A DNA stretch of 64,000 bases from Metaphire vulgaris (GCA_018105865.1 CM030845.1:14793038-14857037); one strand, 5' to 3'; shown: positions 52,683 to 62,523, numbered from the stretch's first letter. Notes: generated by a model from the sequence alone, not told the origin. Made by a program: numbers and translations.

Positions 52683-53002
52683 CTATCCTTTCTTTAATTG
52701 GAAGCCAGTGAAGACCCTTGCGCGAACTGGGGTTATGTGCTCACGTTTTGGGGTTTTTGAAACTACCCGAGCCAATGAATTTTGAACTTGTTGGAGTTTA
52801 GCCAGGTTTGATTTAGAAATGCCAAAAAGAAGGGAATTGCAATAATCAAGACGACTGGGCACTAAGGTATTTGCCAAAAGCATTAATGCAGGTTTATTCA
52901 GAAATTTCCTAATACGATACAAATCACGAAGGTGGTAGTGAGCTACTTTACAAATGCTATTTGTGTGAGTTGAGAAGGAAAGTGTGGAATCAAAAATTAC
53001 TC
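52683..53002 (-). pseudogene. LINE RT C-terminal fragment
   Basis: IRKFLNKPALMLLANTLVPS, then RLDYCNSLLFGISKSNLAKL and QNSLARVVSKTPKREH. Parallels 47380-47480. The part before this (toward 53010) reads FSTHTNSICKVAHYHLRD-like, and resumes beyond the MITE. Confidence 0.85.
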
Positions 53003-53010
53003 ATAGATCC

Positions 53011-53904
53011 CAGTGATGTTCATCCTTGTCCTGGTCCTTGTCCTTAAGGACTCCTTAAGGACCAATTTGAAGTCCTTGTCCTCGTACTTGGGGGCTCAGT
53101 CCTCGTCCTTATCCTCGTCCTTGCAGATTGGTCCTTGTCCTGGTCCTTGTAACTTAGTCCTTGAAAAATCCTTATAAGGACCAAATTACTTGCATACCAT
53201 TTTCAATTGTTCTGATAATTATGTTCCAAGGTAAGAGTAGTATGTGAATTTATATTTACATACTTGCTTTGAGTTACTCTAAATGTGTAGTCATTGTTTC
53301 CTTTATTATACCAGTTGAGCAGCTGAACTTCCATTTCCTGTTTGAAAGCGTATGAACCAGTCACATGCGTTTTTTAAATTTCTATTATTCTTTATTGTAT
53401 CTTAAAATACTGGTGTCATTGTCTACAAACTTACAAAGGAATGGAACAAAGCATGATCAGCCATGGAGATTGGCAGTTGAACGAGCTTTTTCGCAAAGTG
53501 GTGTCATAATACTAGGCCTCATCGTGCGTGCATGACTGATCAGCTGCTGGAAACACTTGTTTATTAGAAATACAACAATGCTGTTGACTAAATTATCTGT
53601 TACAACATTCTTTTTTTTGGCTTAATGATTTTGTGATTCGATTTTGAATTTTTTTGCTTTTTTCCTTTCTGACTTTTTTGTCTAAAACAGAGATCGGTCC
53701 TTGTCCTTGTTCTTGATCCTTGTCCTTGGAGGTCAGTCCTTGTGGTCCTTGTGCTTGAGGGGTAAGTCCTGGTCCTTGTCCTCGTCCTTGGAGGGTCGGT
53801 CCTCGTCCTTGGGGAGTCAGTCCTTGTCCTTATCCTCGTCCTTGGGGGGTCGGTCCTTGTCCTTATCCTCGTCCTTGGGGGGTCAGTCCTTGTTAACATC
53901 ACTG
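53011..53904. mobile_element. 894-bp hAT-type MITE with GTCCTTGTCC arrays
   Basis: Ends CAGTGATGTTCATCC and inverted TTAACATCACTG; flanks ATAGATCC and ATAGATCT match 7 of 8. Both ends carry TCCTTGTCCTYGTCCTTG arrays on the same strand (53015-53165, 53695-53890), although the tips are inverted. The centre is AT-rich with a hAT-like remnant sense (WRLAVERAFS...GVIILGLIVRA near 53465-53530). Confidence 0.88.
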
Positions 53905-54000
53905 ATAGATCTCGTGCAGAACTAGGCCTACTTACAGGAATTGTTGAATCGCTAAGTTTAATAGAGTTTATAGATTCAAATTTCATATATGTGTGAGTTC

Positions 54001-54194
54001 GTGGGGAGTCAACGTGTAAAAGCTAGTGCTATGCACCATTTCACTGCAATTCTTGCATATAGGCCTATCGCTAAATTCTGACCACTTGTTTGAATAGTGT
54101 AACAGCTAATAACAAGTTTTGTGACTGTTAATAAACTTGTCAGACTGTCAGTTACTACTGATAAAAATTCATTTCAATATTTGTTCCCTTCCAC
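54001..54194. other. No recognisable feature
   Basis: Short AT-rich spacer. Confidence 0.4.
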
Positions 54195-54290
54195 TGTCTA
54201 TATCTTAATGGATAAAAGAGAAGTCACACAGAGGTGGACGGAGTACTGCAGTGAGTTTTACGAAGCGCAGATGGATCCAATCAGGGATGT
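54195..54290 (+). pseudogene. RTE-like RT N-terminal scrap
   Basis: DKREVTQRWTEYCSEFYEAQ parallels TDRWREYYKELY of the 4.4-kb RTE. Too short for more. Confidence 0.55.
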
Positions 54291-54339
54291 GATCAAGACA
54301 GTAAGTGTCAAGACCAAGACTAAGACACTACCCTCAAGA

Positions 54340-54460
54340 CCAGTAGCGTGTAGACTGTAGAGGGTGGGGCGGTGGCCCCTGGCGCAGACCAGAGGGGGCG
54401 TAAAAATTGACTCGACAATTTTTTTGCTTGTCAACACTTTTTTACTACATTTTACTACTG
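54340..54460. mobile_element. MITE fragment (CAGTAGCGTGTAGACTG start)
   Basis: CAGTAGCGTGTAGACTG, a GGGGCGGTGGCCCCTGGCGC stretch and GACTCGACAATTTTTTTGCTTGTCAACAC module. No right tip found. Confidence 0.5.
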
Positions 54461-54660
54461 CTGTCGTACTGGAACAAACCTCGTTCCCTCTGACCACCGG
54501 AGGGCAGGGTCCCATCGTTTTGCCCGCAGTCGCTAGATGGCGTCGCGGGGATATAAAAAGGGGCACGCGGCCATCTTCTAAGTACACGAGGCCCAAAAGG
54601 AGGTCACGTCTGGCAACCCAAGGCATGGATAAACCAGACATATCTTCTTAACTCCGGCTA
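54461..54660. promoter_or_regulatory. TATA-containing segment, possible LTR or LINE promoter remnant
   Basis: GATATAAAAAGGGGC at about 54549-54563 is a good TATA-like box, followed ~25 bases later by CCATCTTCTAAGTACACG. GC-richer than its flanks. TG...CA limits can be drawn (54467-54676) but no TSD supports an LTR. Confidence 0.35.
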
Positions 54661-54699
54661 TCTTGCTACTTCAAACACGCGAAAAATAATAACAAGTGC

Positions 54700-54960
54700 A
54701 AATTGTTTAAGCAGAGGGTTGGTCCAAGAAAGAAAAACTTTTTTAGTGCAAGGGTTGTGGACAAATGGAACAGTTTGGACGAGGTGGGAGTGACAGTTGA
54801 AACAGTAAACGGATTCAAAGGCTATCTAGAAAAACTAGGTTATTGATTGTAGATGGTTACATCAGTGGTTTTCACACAGGCTTACTTAGCCTCCTAAACC
54901 ACTTAAAATCACATTATTATTATATTATATTATATTAATCATCTTCTTCTCCTTGTTCCT
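54700..54960 (+). mobile_element. CR1-like LINE 3' end with (ATT)n tail
   Basis: Encodes the C-terminal GPRKKNFFSARVVDKWNSLD and FKGYLEKLGY, stopping at about 54848, then a 3' UTR (TGGTTACATCAGTGGTTTTC, CACTTAAAATCACATTATTA) and (ATT)n. RVVxxWNSL is the usual end of CR1-like ORF2. Antisense copies of this end are at 58463-58615 and 60511-60657. Confidence 0.85.
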
Positions 54961-55071
54961 TCGTGAACTGAATTTTTTTCAGCAATGTCGAAAAATAATA
55001 TCGAACTTGAATAATAATTATTTTAAAGCACAAAGACTAGGGAGCTGTAATCGCGCAACTTGCAGTTATAA

Positions 55072-55107
55072 CACGCGCGCGCGCACACGCGTACACACAC
55101 ACACACC
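55072..55107. repeat. (CG)n/(CA)n alternating purine-pyrimidine tract
   Basis: ACGCGCGCGCGCACACGCG followed by (AC)n; able to adopt left-handed Z conformation. Confidence 0.85.
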
Positions 55108-55483
55108 GCAGACAAGTCCGGAGAGCTAAATAATCATTTGCATAGGTACTGTCAATCGGCATTTGGACAAGCGCTGATAGTAATAGGCCTAATAGCTTGT
55201 AGTCAACACTAACAACACCGCTGTCGGTTGACTTCCTTTCGGTAAATGTCTAGAAGCAGGAGATCCATCAAATTATTCAATAGCGTCGTGTGAAGCAGGA
55301 GAATAGACGCCCAGAATTTCTTCACGAAGTAAGAAAACTTGCATTTAACGAGATAATGAAAAGCTGATAGCCTATAGCACAAAGTATAACTGAAAGTTAA
55401 GGGTTAATTAAACGACGTAATCGAAATATTTATAGGAATCTTTTATAAGCCTAATGTTCGCTTCTTCTATTAGTAAAATTAAA
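55108..55483. other. No recognisable feature
   Basis: Unrecognised sequence before the microsatellite block. Confidence 0.5.
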
Positions 55484-55820
55484 TAATAATAATAATAATA
55501 ATAATAACAATAATAACAATAATAATAACAATAATAGTAGTAGTAGACTAGTAGTAGTACTACTACTGCTCAGCGGCGGCTCCAGGATTTGGCAAGTGGG
55601 GGGCGTTGGGGTGGCAACTTCTAATCATGGGGCCAAACATTTGTTGTTAGGTATGTACTATTAAGTATATTGTCCCAAAAGGGGGGCCACTGGGGGAGCC
55701 AGGCACTCAATAGGGGGCACGGGCCCCCGGACCCCCTCTTTGGAGCCGCCACTGCTACTGCTACTACTACTACTGCTACTACTGCTACTACTGCTGCTAC
55801 TACAGTAGTAGCTACTACTG

Positions 55821-55866
<46 letters not shown>

Positions 55867-55948
55867 CAGTAGTAGTGGTAATAGCGTCGCAGTACTCACG
55901 TTAGTAGTTGTAATAGCGTCGTAGTAGTAGTAGTAATAATAATAATAA

Positions 55949-56010
<62 letters not shown>

Positions 56011-56042
56011 ATATAAATAATAATAATAATAATAAAAATTAC

Positions 56043-56139
<97 letters not shown>
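55484..56139. repeat. (AAT)n, (TAG)n, (TAC)n microsatellite cluster
   Basis: Runs of AAT/AAC (55484-55535), TAG/TAC (55536-55570, 55755-56010) and AAT (56010-56139). The tyrosine- and serine-homopolymer frames across this block (up to 225 codons) are repeat artefacts. A MITE (55571-55754) lies in the TAC run. Confidence 0.95.
55571..55754. mobile_element. 184-bp hAT-type MITE (CAGYGGCGGCTCCA) in a microsatellite, perfect TSD
   Basis: Ends CAGCGGCGGCTCCAGG and inverted TTTGGAGCCGCCACTG; exact CTACTGCT duplicates (55563-55570, 55755-55762). Because the target is itself repetitive the TSD is slightly weaker evidence than usual. Inner GGGGCACGGGCCCCCGGACC recalls the fragment at 63918. Confidence 0.88.
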
Positions 56140-56317
56140 GTCATTACCTATATTGCTTCCAATAGAAAGCATAATCATCTTTCCAATATTCAGATATTCG
56201 TGATAGATTTGGTTTACAAGCGGCAGCGTATAGTTAAATTTTAGGATAGCGCCTATCGTTATTTTAAGTGACGACATTTCGTATGTCACGTTTGACATTC
56301 AGAAGTCAAATCTTATT
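56140..56317. other. Short spacer, no feature
   Basis: Nothing recognised. Confidence 0.4.
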
Positions 56318-56325
56318 GCAGTAAA

Positions 56326-56632
56326 CAGGGACGTCATTTGGGGGGCAGGGAAGGGTATTTGCCCCCCTGATTTTTAGGGAAAAAATGTTTTTCCGCCAAT
56401 GTTTGTGTTATTTAGTTTGTACATACCAATTGGCTGGCTAAATAGGTAAAAATACACTGGAAAGTAAAAAAAGGTCAGCAGCCCCTAAATGAGTGCTTGA
56501 TGTCGAGTAATCTGAAGTAACTAATCGTAAAGAAACGACTGACAAGCAAAAAAAGAGGTCGGCAACTTTTTCGCAAGCTTGTCAGGTCGAAAGTGTTTTG
56601 CCCCTCTGAAAAACAGTGAAATGACGTCTCTG
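56326..56632. mobile_element. 307-bp hAT-type MITE (CAGGGACGTCATTT) with perfect TSD
   Basis: Ends CAGGGACGTCATTT and inverted AAATGACGTCTCTG; exact GCAGTAAA (56318-56325, 56633-56640). Inside: GAGTGCTTGATGTCGAGTAA and GACTGACAAGC-A(7)-GAGGTCGGCAAC, then CGAAAGTGTTTTGCCCC, which also occurs at 4031 in the CAGTGGCGTATTTA family. It therefore links two tip families by a common interior. Confidence 0.93.
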
Positions 56633-56759
56633 GCAGTAAATATGCTGGTAGAGGGACAAAAATATGAAATATCGTTTGAATTGAACTTGATCTCATACCT
56701 GTCGGTTTACTTCGGCACTAGGTCTATTTATAATGCCACTCGACCCTTTGCATCAGCCA

Positions 56760-57591
56760 TAGGGGAGTGACACGGTAACGGTTACCGCGGATTTCCTGCG
56801 GTAACCGCGATAATTACCGCGGTAACGGGGACAATTTGTTCAAAAAGTGCGGTATTAGACCGTATTACCGCGGTATCGGGTTCTTGTGAAGGCATTCTTG
56901 CTTTTCCGCATATAGAGTATTTAGTAACCAAGTAGGTTATCTGCTAAGTAGGTATGGATGGAATTAATACACGGCGCTAGAGCAACCGACTGGCGTTGCA
57001 ATGTGCCGGAAGTACTAGGCAGCCGGAAGCACTGCCTAGTACTTCCTTTTCCTGTGTCCCTTTTAACTTGTAGTATTGTTTTGGGCACATGACGTTATTT
57101 TTCATCGCTCGAAGTTATAAATGAAAGAAAATGCGACATCGATCATCGATAAATTGATTAAAAGTAAAAGTGAATGAATGTCTTTCCAAACTTATAACGA
57201 AGTGAGTGATGTGGCTACGAGAAGGTTGGACAACGGAGGATCGCGGCACTCAGCTGAGTGCTGATGCCGGTGTCAATCTCTTTCTGTTTATAGACTTAAA
57301 CTTTAATGATATTACCATTTAGCAGTCGAAAACATGACGTTATAATTTAGATGAAAACACATAGTAGCATATTACGAAAAGTGTTTTTGTTAACTTAAGT
57401 TAACGGCTTACTGCGGGGACAATGAGGGGACGGACAAGGCTGGTGCGGGGATGGGGAGTGGATGGGGACAAATGCTGCGGTGACGGGGTGGAGACGGGGA
57501 GAAGCAGTGCGGGGACAGGGTGGGGACGGGGAGAAATGGTTGGGTGCGGGGTGGGGATGGAATTAAAAAGTTGTTCCCGTGTCACTCTCTA
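56760..57591. mobile_element. 832-bp hAT (Ac-like) element with GCGGTAACC and GGGGACGG arrays, perfect TSD
   Basis: Tips TAGGGGAGTGACACGG and inverted CCGTGTCACTCTCTA; exact ATCAGCCA (56752-56759, 57592-57599). The left subterminal array is GCGGTAACCGCGGTAACGG-like, the right one is GGGGACGGGGTGGRGACGGGG-like on the same strand. The left end is strikingly close to Ac (TAGGGATGAAAACGG with CGGTAACGG repeats), from memory. Interior AT-rich without transposase. Confidence 0.93.
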
Positions 57592-57640
57592 ATCAGCCAC
57601 TCATTCCAAATTAGCGTGTTATTATAGCATCGCAACATCA

Positions 57641-58047
57641 GGGGCCGTCCATAAAATACGTCACGCTATTTATGGCTATTTTTACTTCCTCCCCTTTCAC
57701 AAACTGTCTCAAATCTCGGACCTCCTTAAAGCCTCGTCCATAAATTACGTCACGCAGGTTTTCTATTTAATATATTCGAGTTTCTCGTTCAATTTTCTGC
57801 GCAAAACAAATATTTAACTTCCGACTATGCTAGTGAATATAATTGGGACCTAACATTTAATGTATCTCGAGCAAAATTGCGTTAATGGACAATTAAAAAC
57901 TTTCTTTACTATTCCGCCTATTAGGTATATTTAAGGTTTTATCTATACTGAAAGTGTAGCGTAACGCTGGTCCTTACCCCTCCCCTGTCACAAAATGTCA
58001 CACTTTCTTAGATCCCCTCCCTCGAGCGTGATAATTTATGGACGGCT
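57641..58047. mobile_element. P-type(?) TIR element (GGGGCCGTCCATAAA tips)
   Basis: GGGGCCGTCCATAAAATACG at 57641, a second start GCCTCGTCCATAAATTACG at 57733, and inverted GTGATAATTTATGGACGGC at the right. Probably one element (57733-58047) inserted in or duplicated with the left end of another. The tip shares GTCCATWAAWTACGTCA with the 2982/18693 repeat. Confidence 0.7.
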
Positions 58048-58139
58048 CTTCAATTCTTCTACGCGCATAATCCTGAAAAGCTAAGTAAAGCAATTACTTC
58101 ATTCAATGTAACCGAAAAAATTGCCAACGGTATTTCTGG

Positions 58140-58462
58140 AAAACGCAAATTTCATGATCCTCATAGTTGCTTTCTGCCAGCTCACTAGCGGCAAAGCTAG
58201 ACACGAAGCGTCTCCATTTATCTTTTTCGTTCTTAATCTCTTTCCGTCGATTACTACAACTGATATCTTTCATAGTCTTCTTTTATGTTATCCATCCATT
58301 TTCCTCTGGGCCTTAATCTCCTCTCTTGCCTTTTTGTGCGCGTAGAGTGCTGTAATATCGGCGTATCTTGTCTTTCATTCTATTTACATATCCGTACCGT
58401 ATAAGTCTTCTTCTGATTTTATCTATTATTGTCTCTTGCATTCCCAGTCTTTTTATGATATC
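58140..58462 (-). mobile_element. RTE-like LINE 3' part (antisense)
   Basis: Complement of the C-terminal RTE sense: TTATGTTATCCATCCATTTTC (MDNIK region), CATATCC region for YGHVxRM, and AGTCTTCTTCTGATTTTATC (DKIRRRRL). Begins at GCTTTCTGCCAGCTCACTAG, which matches the complement of the RTE 3' end (CTAATGAGCTGGCAGAAAGC at 7924). The (TGATGA) tail itself is not visible. Confidence 0.8.
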
Positions 58463-58493
58463 TTAATAATAATAATAATATAATAATAATAAT

Positions 58494-58525
<32 letters not shown>

Positions 58526-58615
58526 TAATAATAATAATAATAATGTGATTTTAAGTAGTTTAGGAGGCTAAGTAAACCTGTGTGAAAACCACTGATGTAA
58601 CCATCTGCATTCAAA
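58463..58615 (-). mobile_element. CR1-like LINE tail (antisense) with (AAT)n
   Basis: (AAT)n at 58463-58543, then GTGATTTTAAGTAGTTTAGG and GTGTGAAAACCACTGATGTAACC, the complement of 54850-54915. Confidence 0.85.
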
Positions 58616-59019
58616 TTTCAATAACTGAGTTACTGAAAATTTGTAACCGTGCCTTCTCATACGCCTCACCTAAACTTTGGAACTCGATCCCAGCTTCCCT
58701 CCGCAGACTTGGGCACTTTCAAACAATAAAATCAGAATCCTCATTTCCTATAATTCCTGCATTATCTCCTCAAGTCTTCAGGTCTAAGCTTAAGTCCTTC
58801 CTTTTTCTAAAATCATTTCCCCCATAGCTGTAACAACCTAGCCTCACTGCCCTTTGGATGTTGACTATTGTCTGGCTCAGCGGTTTTCAATCTGTGGTTC
58901 GCGGACCCCTAGCTGGGGGTCCGCGGAAAGGTGCCAAGGGGTCCGCGAAGGTGCCAAAGAAAAGCGTTAATATTTTAGATAATTCACTTTCCCCCTAGCT
59001 GCTTTAAGAAAGACTAAGC

Positions 59020-59298
59020 GTGCAAGGTGTCTACGAAATGTTTCCGTTACTATGTGACCTTTTGGCAGTGCAAGAGGTTGCTAGAGAAATGATTACAATG
59101 AGTGCTGCAATTCATTTTCAGCGGTTGTCACATTATTTCCATAAGTACTTCGAAGATGATGACTTAATCATGCTTGACTGGGTTCTTAATCCATTTGAAT
59201 GTCAGTTGACTGATTTAATTGGACGGGAGCAGGAAGAACTGGCTGAATTATCATCTGACAGAGCACTTCGCTTCAGTGACGTAGCCAGGATTTTCTGA
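59020..59298 (+). pseudogene. hAT transposase C-terminal fragment
   Basis: EMFPLLCDLLAVQEVAREMI, then HFQRLSHYFHKYFEDDDLIM and LDWVLNPFECQLTDLIGREQ. FP.L and D..W..NPF belong to the region before the dimerisation domain in ZBED5/SCAND3-like hAT transposases. The DDE residues lie upstream and are missing, and the frame stops at 59298. Confidence 0.8.
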
Positions 59299-59721
59299 AG
59301 GTGGGGGTTACGAACGACCATTGAGAGAGGTGAAGTAGCGAGAAATATTTAGGCCTACTTGGGAAATAGTGAAACATCACCCTATCTTTTTTTCGCCGAA
59401 AGAATTCTAAAACATCAAAATTTACAGAGATTTCAATAAGATGATACTTTATGTCTGTATCTATTAGAGCACACTCAGCACAAAATAATAATACGCCATA
59501 AAATAAATTCTTGGTCCGCCAACCAAGGAGTTTAACCACCCCACCCGCCAAACCTCCCTTGGCTACACCACTGCCTCGCTTGGAGTTCAACAGAAAGTCA
59601 CTGTTGTCAATTTGGATGGCATGTTCTCTGGAATCTCCCCTGTTGTCTGATAGCTTTTTTCTGCAGTCACTGCCATAAAAACCAAATACAGCTCACGACT
59701 GAACAGAGAGTCTGATATTCG

Positions 59722-60049
59722 CAGGCCCTCCGAGAGAAATTCCGGGCCCCTGTGCAGAATGGCCGACGGGCCCTTTTCATCATTTCGTCATAATTTCTTG
59801 GCGACCTTTTTTTTTTGCTCGTCAACACTATAAGGTGTTTTATTATTTTAAGTGTTGACGACCTTTTTTTTTTTTTGCTTGTCGGGGCCATCTAGCACTG
59901 TGTCCCGGGCCCCCAAATACTCGCCGGGCCCCTCTGCTGAACTGACATTTTAACCATTCTTTAGTGTTATTATTCGTTTTATTGTTAATTATACATATTC
60001 ATCATCGGCCCGGGCCCTCCAGCCCGCCGGGCCCCTGTGCAGTTGTCTG
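59722..60049 (-). mobile_element. 328-bp MITE (CAGGCCCKCCGAGAG family), perfect TSD
   Basis: Exact GATATTCG on both sides (59714-59721, 60050-60057). Ends CAGGCCCTCCGAGAG and, inverted, CAGACAACTGCACAGGGG. Contains two A-tract modules (GCGACC-T(12)-GCTCGTCAAC at about 59800, GACGACC-T(13)-GCTTGTC at about 59858). Reverse of 19804-20096. Nested in the hAT element. Confidence 0.93.
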
Positions 60050-60510
60050 GATATTCGCGAATGTTGTTGAATGTTTGGAGAAACTGCGGCACGGACCAAA
60101 TGTTGATATCAGTTTTAATAACTGTCTCGATTATTCGATGTCACTATTTTGATCTTTTACATTATTTAGGCCTAATTACTTCTTATCGGTGGACGAAGCA
60201 GTGCACTCAACTAGATTAGAGTGTAATCAATGTAGTTACGATTTTTTTGAACTAATGTAGGACACTTGTTGTAATTCCATACATGAATTGCCAATTGGTT
60301 TTGTTTCTGGGGTTGCGGATCCGCCACATAGCAACGACATGCCAAAGGGGTCCGCGGCTTGTAAAAGTTTGAAAACCTCTGGCCTGGCTGATAACATACC
60401 TTCCCCATAGATATTTTAAGAGAGGCTGAGCCCCTAAGAATAAACAGCTACTGCTGTGCTGTTTTCCAAGGCGCTATAGAAATTCACGAAATTTTACTGT
60501 ACTTACTTAC

Positions 60511-60657
60511 TTAGTTTATCGAGATAGCATTTGAATCCGTTGACTGTTTCAACTGTCACTCCCACCTCGTCCAAACTGTTCCATTTGTCTACAACCCTTG
60601 CACTAAAAAAATTTTTCTTTCTCAAACGTAAAGTCAGCTTTACGCTATGGCCTAGAA
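60511..60657 (-). mobile_element. CR1-like LINE C-terminal fragment (antisense), left part
   Basis: Complement of the sense FFSARVVDKWNSLDEVGVTVETVNGF (TCCAAACTGTTCCATTTGTC, ACAACCCTTGCACTAAAAAA). Continues after the hAT insertion at 61457 (TTCTATGCTATTCCC). Confidence 0.85.
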
Positions 60658-61456
60658 CAGGGGTGGCGAACCCGTGGCACGCGTGCCCAAAGTGGCACGT
60701 TAGACGATTTTGCGTGGCACGCGATGCTGAGACGAATAATTACAAGATTTTGAAATGGAACTTGTTGAGTTACAGTCCAGTGCAATTTGGAAACATAAGT
60801 TTGTTGACTTACGAATGCGGCTAGAAATAATTGAACGCGAGCGGTTAAATGGATTATTAGAATCTCATGTATCAGCTGAAAATGAGATTGTCAAAGTCTG
60901 GAATGAATTGCCTGGAACTTACAACTCTCCGATTAAAGTAGCAATGTCGATTTTGTCAATTTTCTCATCTACTTACTCATGTGAATCGTTATTTTCAACG
61001 ATGAATTTCATAAAATCGAATACCAGAAATTGTTTGACAGATGATTTGAGTGCAGCCTGTGTATCTTTTAAGAATACAAAATATATTCCAGATATCAAAC
61101 TGTTGTCGTATACCAAACAGCAACAAAAGTCACATTGACTTATTTGTCTTTGACGCATATGTCGTAAATTTTGCTTAAATAACGAGATAGCAATAACGTG
61201 AATAAACTCTTTATATTGCAGTGACAATTATGAACTTTATTTCGTCTTAATAAAACATAAAACATTTGATCAGCTACTGGTATGTGTAATTGTGTATAGT
61301 ACTGTAGTAGGACTCCCGGATCAACAAACCTGCATGACTAGGTATATATAACTATACTAGTATCGCAGCTAGTACAGCTACTTGGCACGCGGTAAAATTT
61401 ATCTTCTTGAAATTTTATTTATTGGCACGCGGTCAACAAAAGGTTCGCCATCCCTG
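60658..61456 (+). mobile_element. 799-bp hAT element with dimerisation-domain remnant
   Basis: Tips CAGGGGTGGCGAACC and inverted GGTTCGCCATCCCTG; inner GTGGCACGCGTGCC/TTGGCACGCGGT motifs at both ends. The expected 8-bp TSD is not clean (GCCTAGAA and TTCTATGC), though both are variants of a TCTAGA-like core that some hAT elements prefer. It interrupts the antisense CR1-like LINE. Confidence 0.88.
60755..61138 (+). pseudogene. hAT transposase, C-terminal dimerisation domain
   Basis: 127-codon frame: SSAIWKHKFVDLRMRLEIIE, ENEIVKVWNELPGTYNSPIK, then AMSILSIFSSTYSCESLFST and MNFIKSNTRNCLTDDLSAAC. The S..STY.CE..FS.MN.IK...R..L.D pattern is the hAT family C-terminal dimerisation domain as in ZBED5/GTF2IRD2-like transposases. 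About 480 residues of N-terminal and catalytic part are absent, so the gene is an internal-deletion remnant. Confidence 0.9.
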
Positions 61457-61489
61457 TTCTATGCTATTCCCTTCTATGTGATATGTGTA

Positions 61490-61493
<4 letters not shown>

Positions 61494-61541
<48 letters not shown>
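61494..61541. repeat. (CT)n microsatellite
   Basis: About 24 CT units, uninterrupted. Confidence 0.95.
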
Positions 61542-61545
<4 letters not shown>

Positions 61546-61956
61546 ACTTATTTTTGCTTCACTAGTCATGAGTCCAAATCTTCTGCGTGTTTGATTTACT
61601 AGATCTGTGAGCCTTTGTAATCCTCGTACATTATCCGCAAGTAGACTCACATCATCTGCAAATTTTAGGTTTTATATATTTTCTCCACTGCAATTCACTC
61701 CAATGTTTAGATTCCCAGTTGCCATTTTAACGATTACTTCTAGAATTACGATGAAGAGAGATGGGGACCAGGGCCGCCGAGAGGGGGCAGGGGTAAATGC
61801 ACAGGGGCCCGGCGGTCTGGAGGGGGCCCGGGCCGACGATGAATATGCATAATTAACAATAATACCAATAATAACACTAAAGAAAGGGGCCCCGGCGAGT
61901 AAAAGGGGGGCCCGGACCTGAGGACATTAAAAGCATCAAAAGGAACTTTGTGAACA

Positions 61957-62224
61957 GGGGCGTCATTTTGGGGAGGGGCAGGCGGGCCTTCCTCCAAGGA
62001 AAATGAAGAAATAATGTATTAAGTAAACAAAAAAATGTGAAATGTGCAAAAATAGCCAAAATTGTCAAAATTTGTAAAAAAATAAAATTTGCCAAAATTG
62101 GTCCAAAAATTGCCCAAAATTTGCATATAATTGCCCAAAATTTGCCCATAATTTGCCAAAAATTGGCCAAAAATTGGCCAAAAAATTATCTCGCCCTCCA
62201 AGAAAAGTGTGAAATGACGCTACT
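61957..62224. mobile_element. Nested CAGGGGCGTCATTT MITE
   Basis: Ends CAGGGGCGTCATTTTG and inverted AAATGACGCTACTG, TTTGCCMAAATTG interior as at 23963. Flanks (TTTGTGAA, TGTGAAAA) are a decayed version of the TSD at 23955, at the same position of the host MITE. Confidence 0.85.
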
Positions 62225-62283
62225 GTGTGAAAAAGAGCGACAAGAAAAAAGGTCATCACTAGTTTTCTAGAGTTGCAACATGA

Positions 62284-62453
62284 CCACTATCGGACTTTGT
62301 CACAAACTCTGACTCTCTTGGAATTTTTCTACGTAATCTTAAGACTTTTTTATTCACCATCGGATATTCGTAGTTTTGTAAAGCGCTCTTGTCTTTGGCC
62401 ACTTTTGCCATGCTTATTGCGCTATAGAAATCGTCTAGCTAATAGTAGTAGTA

Positions 62454-62523
<70 letters not shown>
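62284..62523 (+). mobile_element. LINE 3' end with long (AAT)n tail, nested
   Basis: Codes the last residues (LGIFLRNLKTFLFTIGYS-like), then TTTTGTAAAGCGCTCTTGTC and TTGCGCTATAGAAATCGTC and (TAG)n/(AAT)n to 62523. The host MITE sequence (CAACATGAC ... CATAGTGTCGG) is interrupted here relative to the 24.2-kb copy. Confidence 0.88.

Larger units (their letters stand above)
52257..54000 (-). mobile_element. L2/CR1-like LINE 3' part (antisense), split by an array-bearing MITE
   Basis: (AATCT)n tail at 52260-52280, UTR ATTTCTATAGCGCCACTTTC and GATGGCACACCAAATCC, RT C-terminus, interruption at 53011-53904, then antisense sense FESINSIKLSDS (53905-53985). 5' truncated. Confidence 0.85.
58878..60381 (+). 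mobile_element. 1.5-kb hAT element with transposase remnant and nested MITE
   Basis: Tips CAGCGGTTTTCAATCTG and inverted GTTTGAAAACCTCTG; TSD GTCTGGCT / GCCTGGCT, 7 of 8 (the intact LINE has GCCTGGCT). Both ends have CGCGGACCCC/GGGGTCCGCGG subterminal motifs in inverted order. The interior keeps a C-terminal transposase piece and is interrupted at 59722-60049. Confidence 0.92.
58616..60510 (+). mobile_element. L2/CR1-like LINE 3' end, split by a hAT element
   Basis: 58620-58877 covers the last ~75 codons (KICNRAFSYASPKLWNSIPA, ending KSFPP at 58827) and the start of the 3' UTR. After the hAT insertion (58878-60381) the UTR resumes (CTGATAACATACC, GAGAGGCTGAGCCCC, AAGGCGCTATAGAAATTCACG) to a TACTTACTTAC tail at ~60510. 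Same family as 3001 and 15010. Confidence 0.92.

Noticed and set aside
54463..54676. Possible solo LTR with TATA box
   Set aside because: TG...CA limits can be drawn but there is no duplication of flanking bases and no related copy in the window.
55621..56298. 225-codon antisense frame rich in tyrosine
   Set aside because: It translates (AAT)n/(TAG)n microsatellites; residue composition follows the repeat, with no domain.
60658..60665. Clean 8-bp target duplication for the 799-bp hAT element
   Set aside because: The flanks GCCTAGAA and TTCTATGC match only in a TCTAGA-like core; the call rests on the tips and the split LINE instead.
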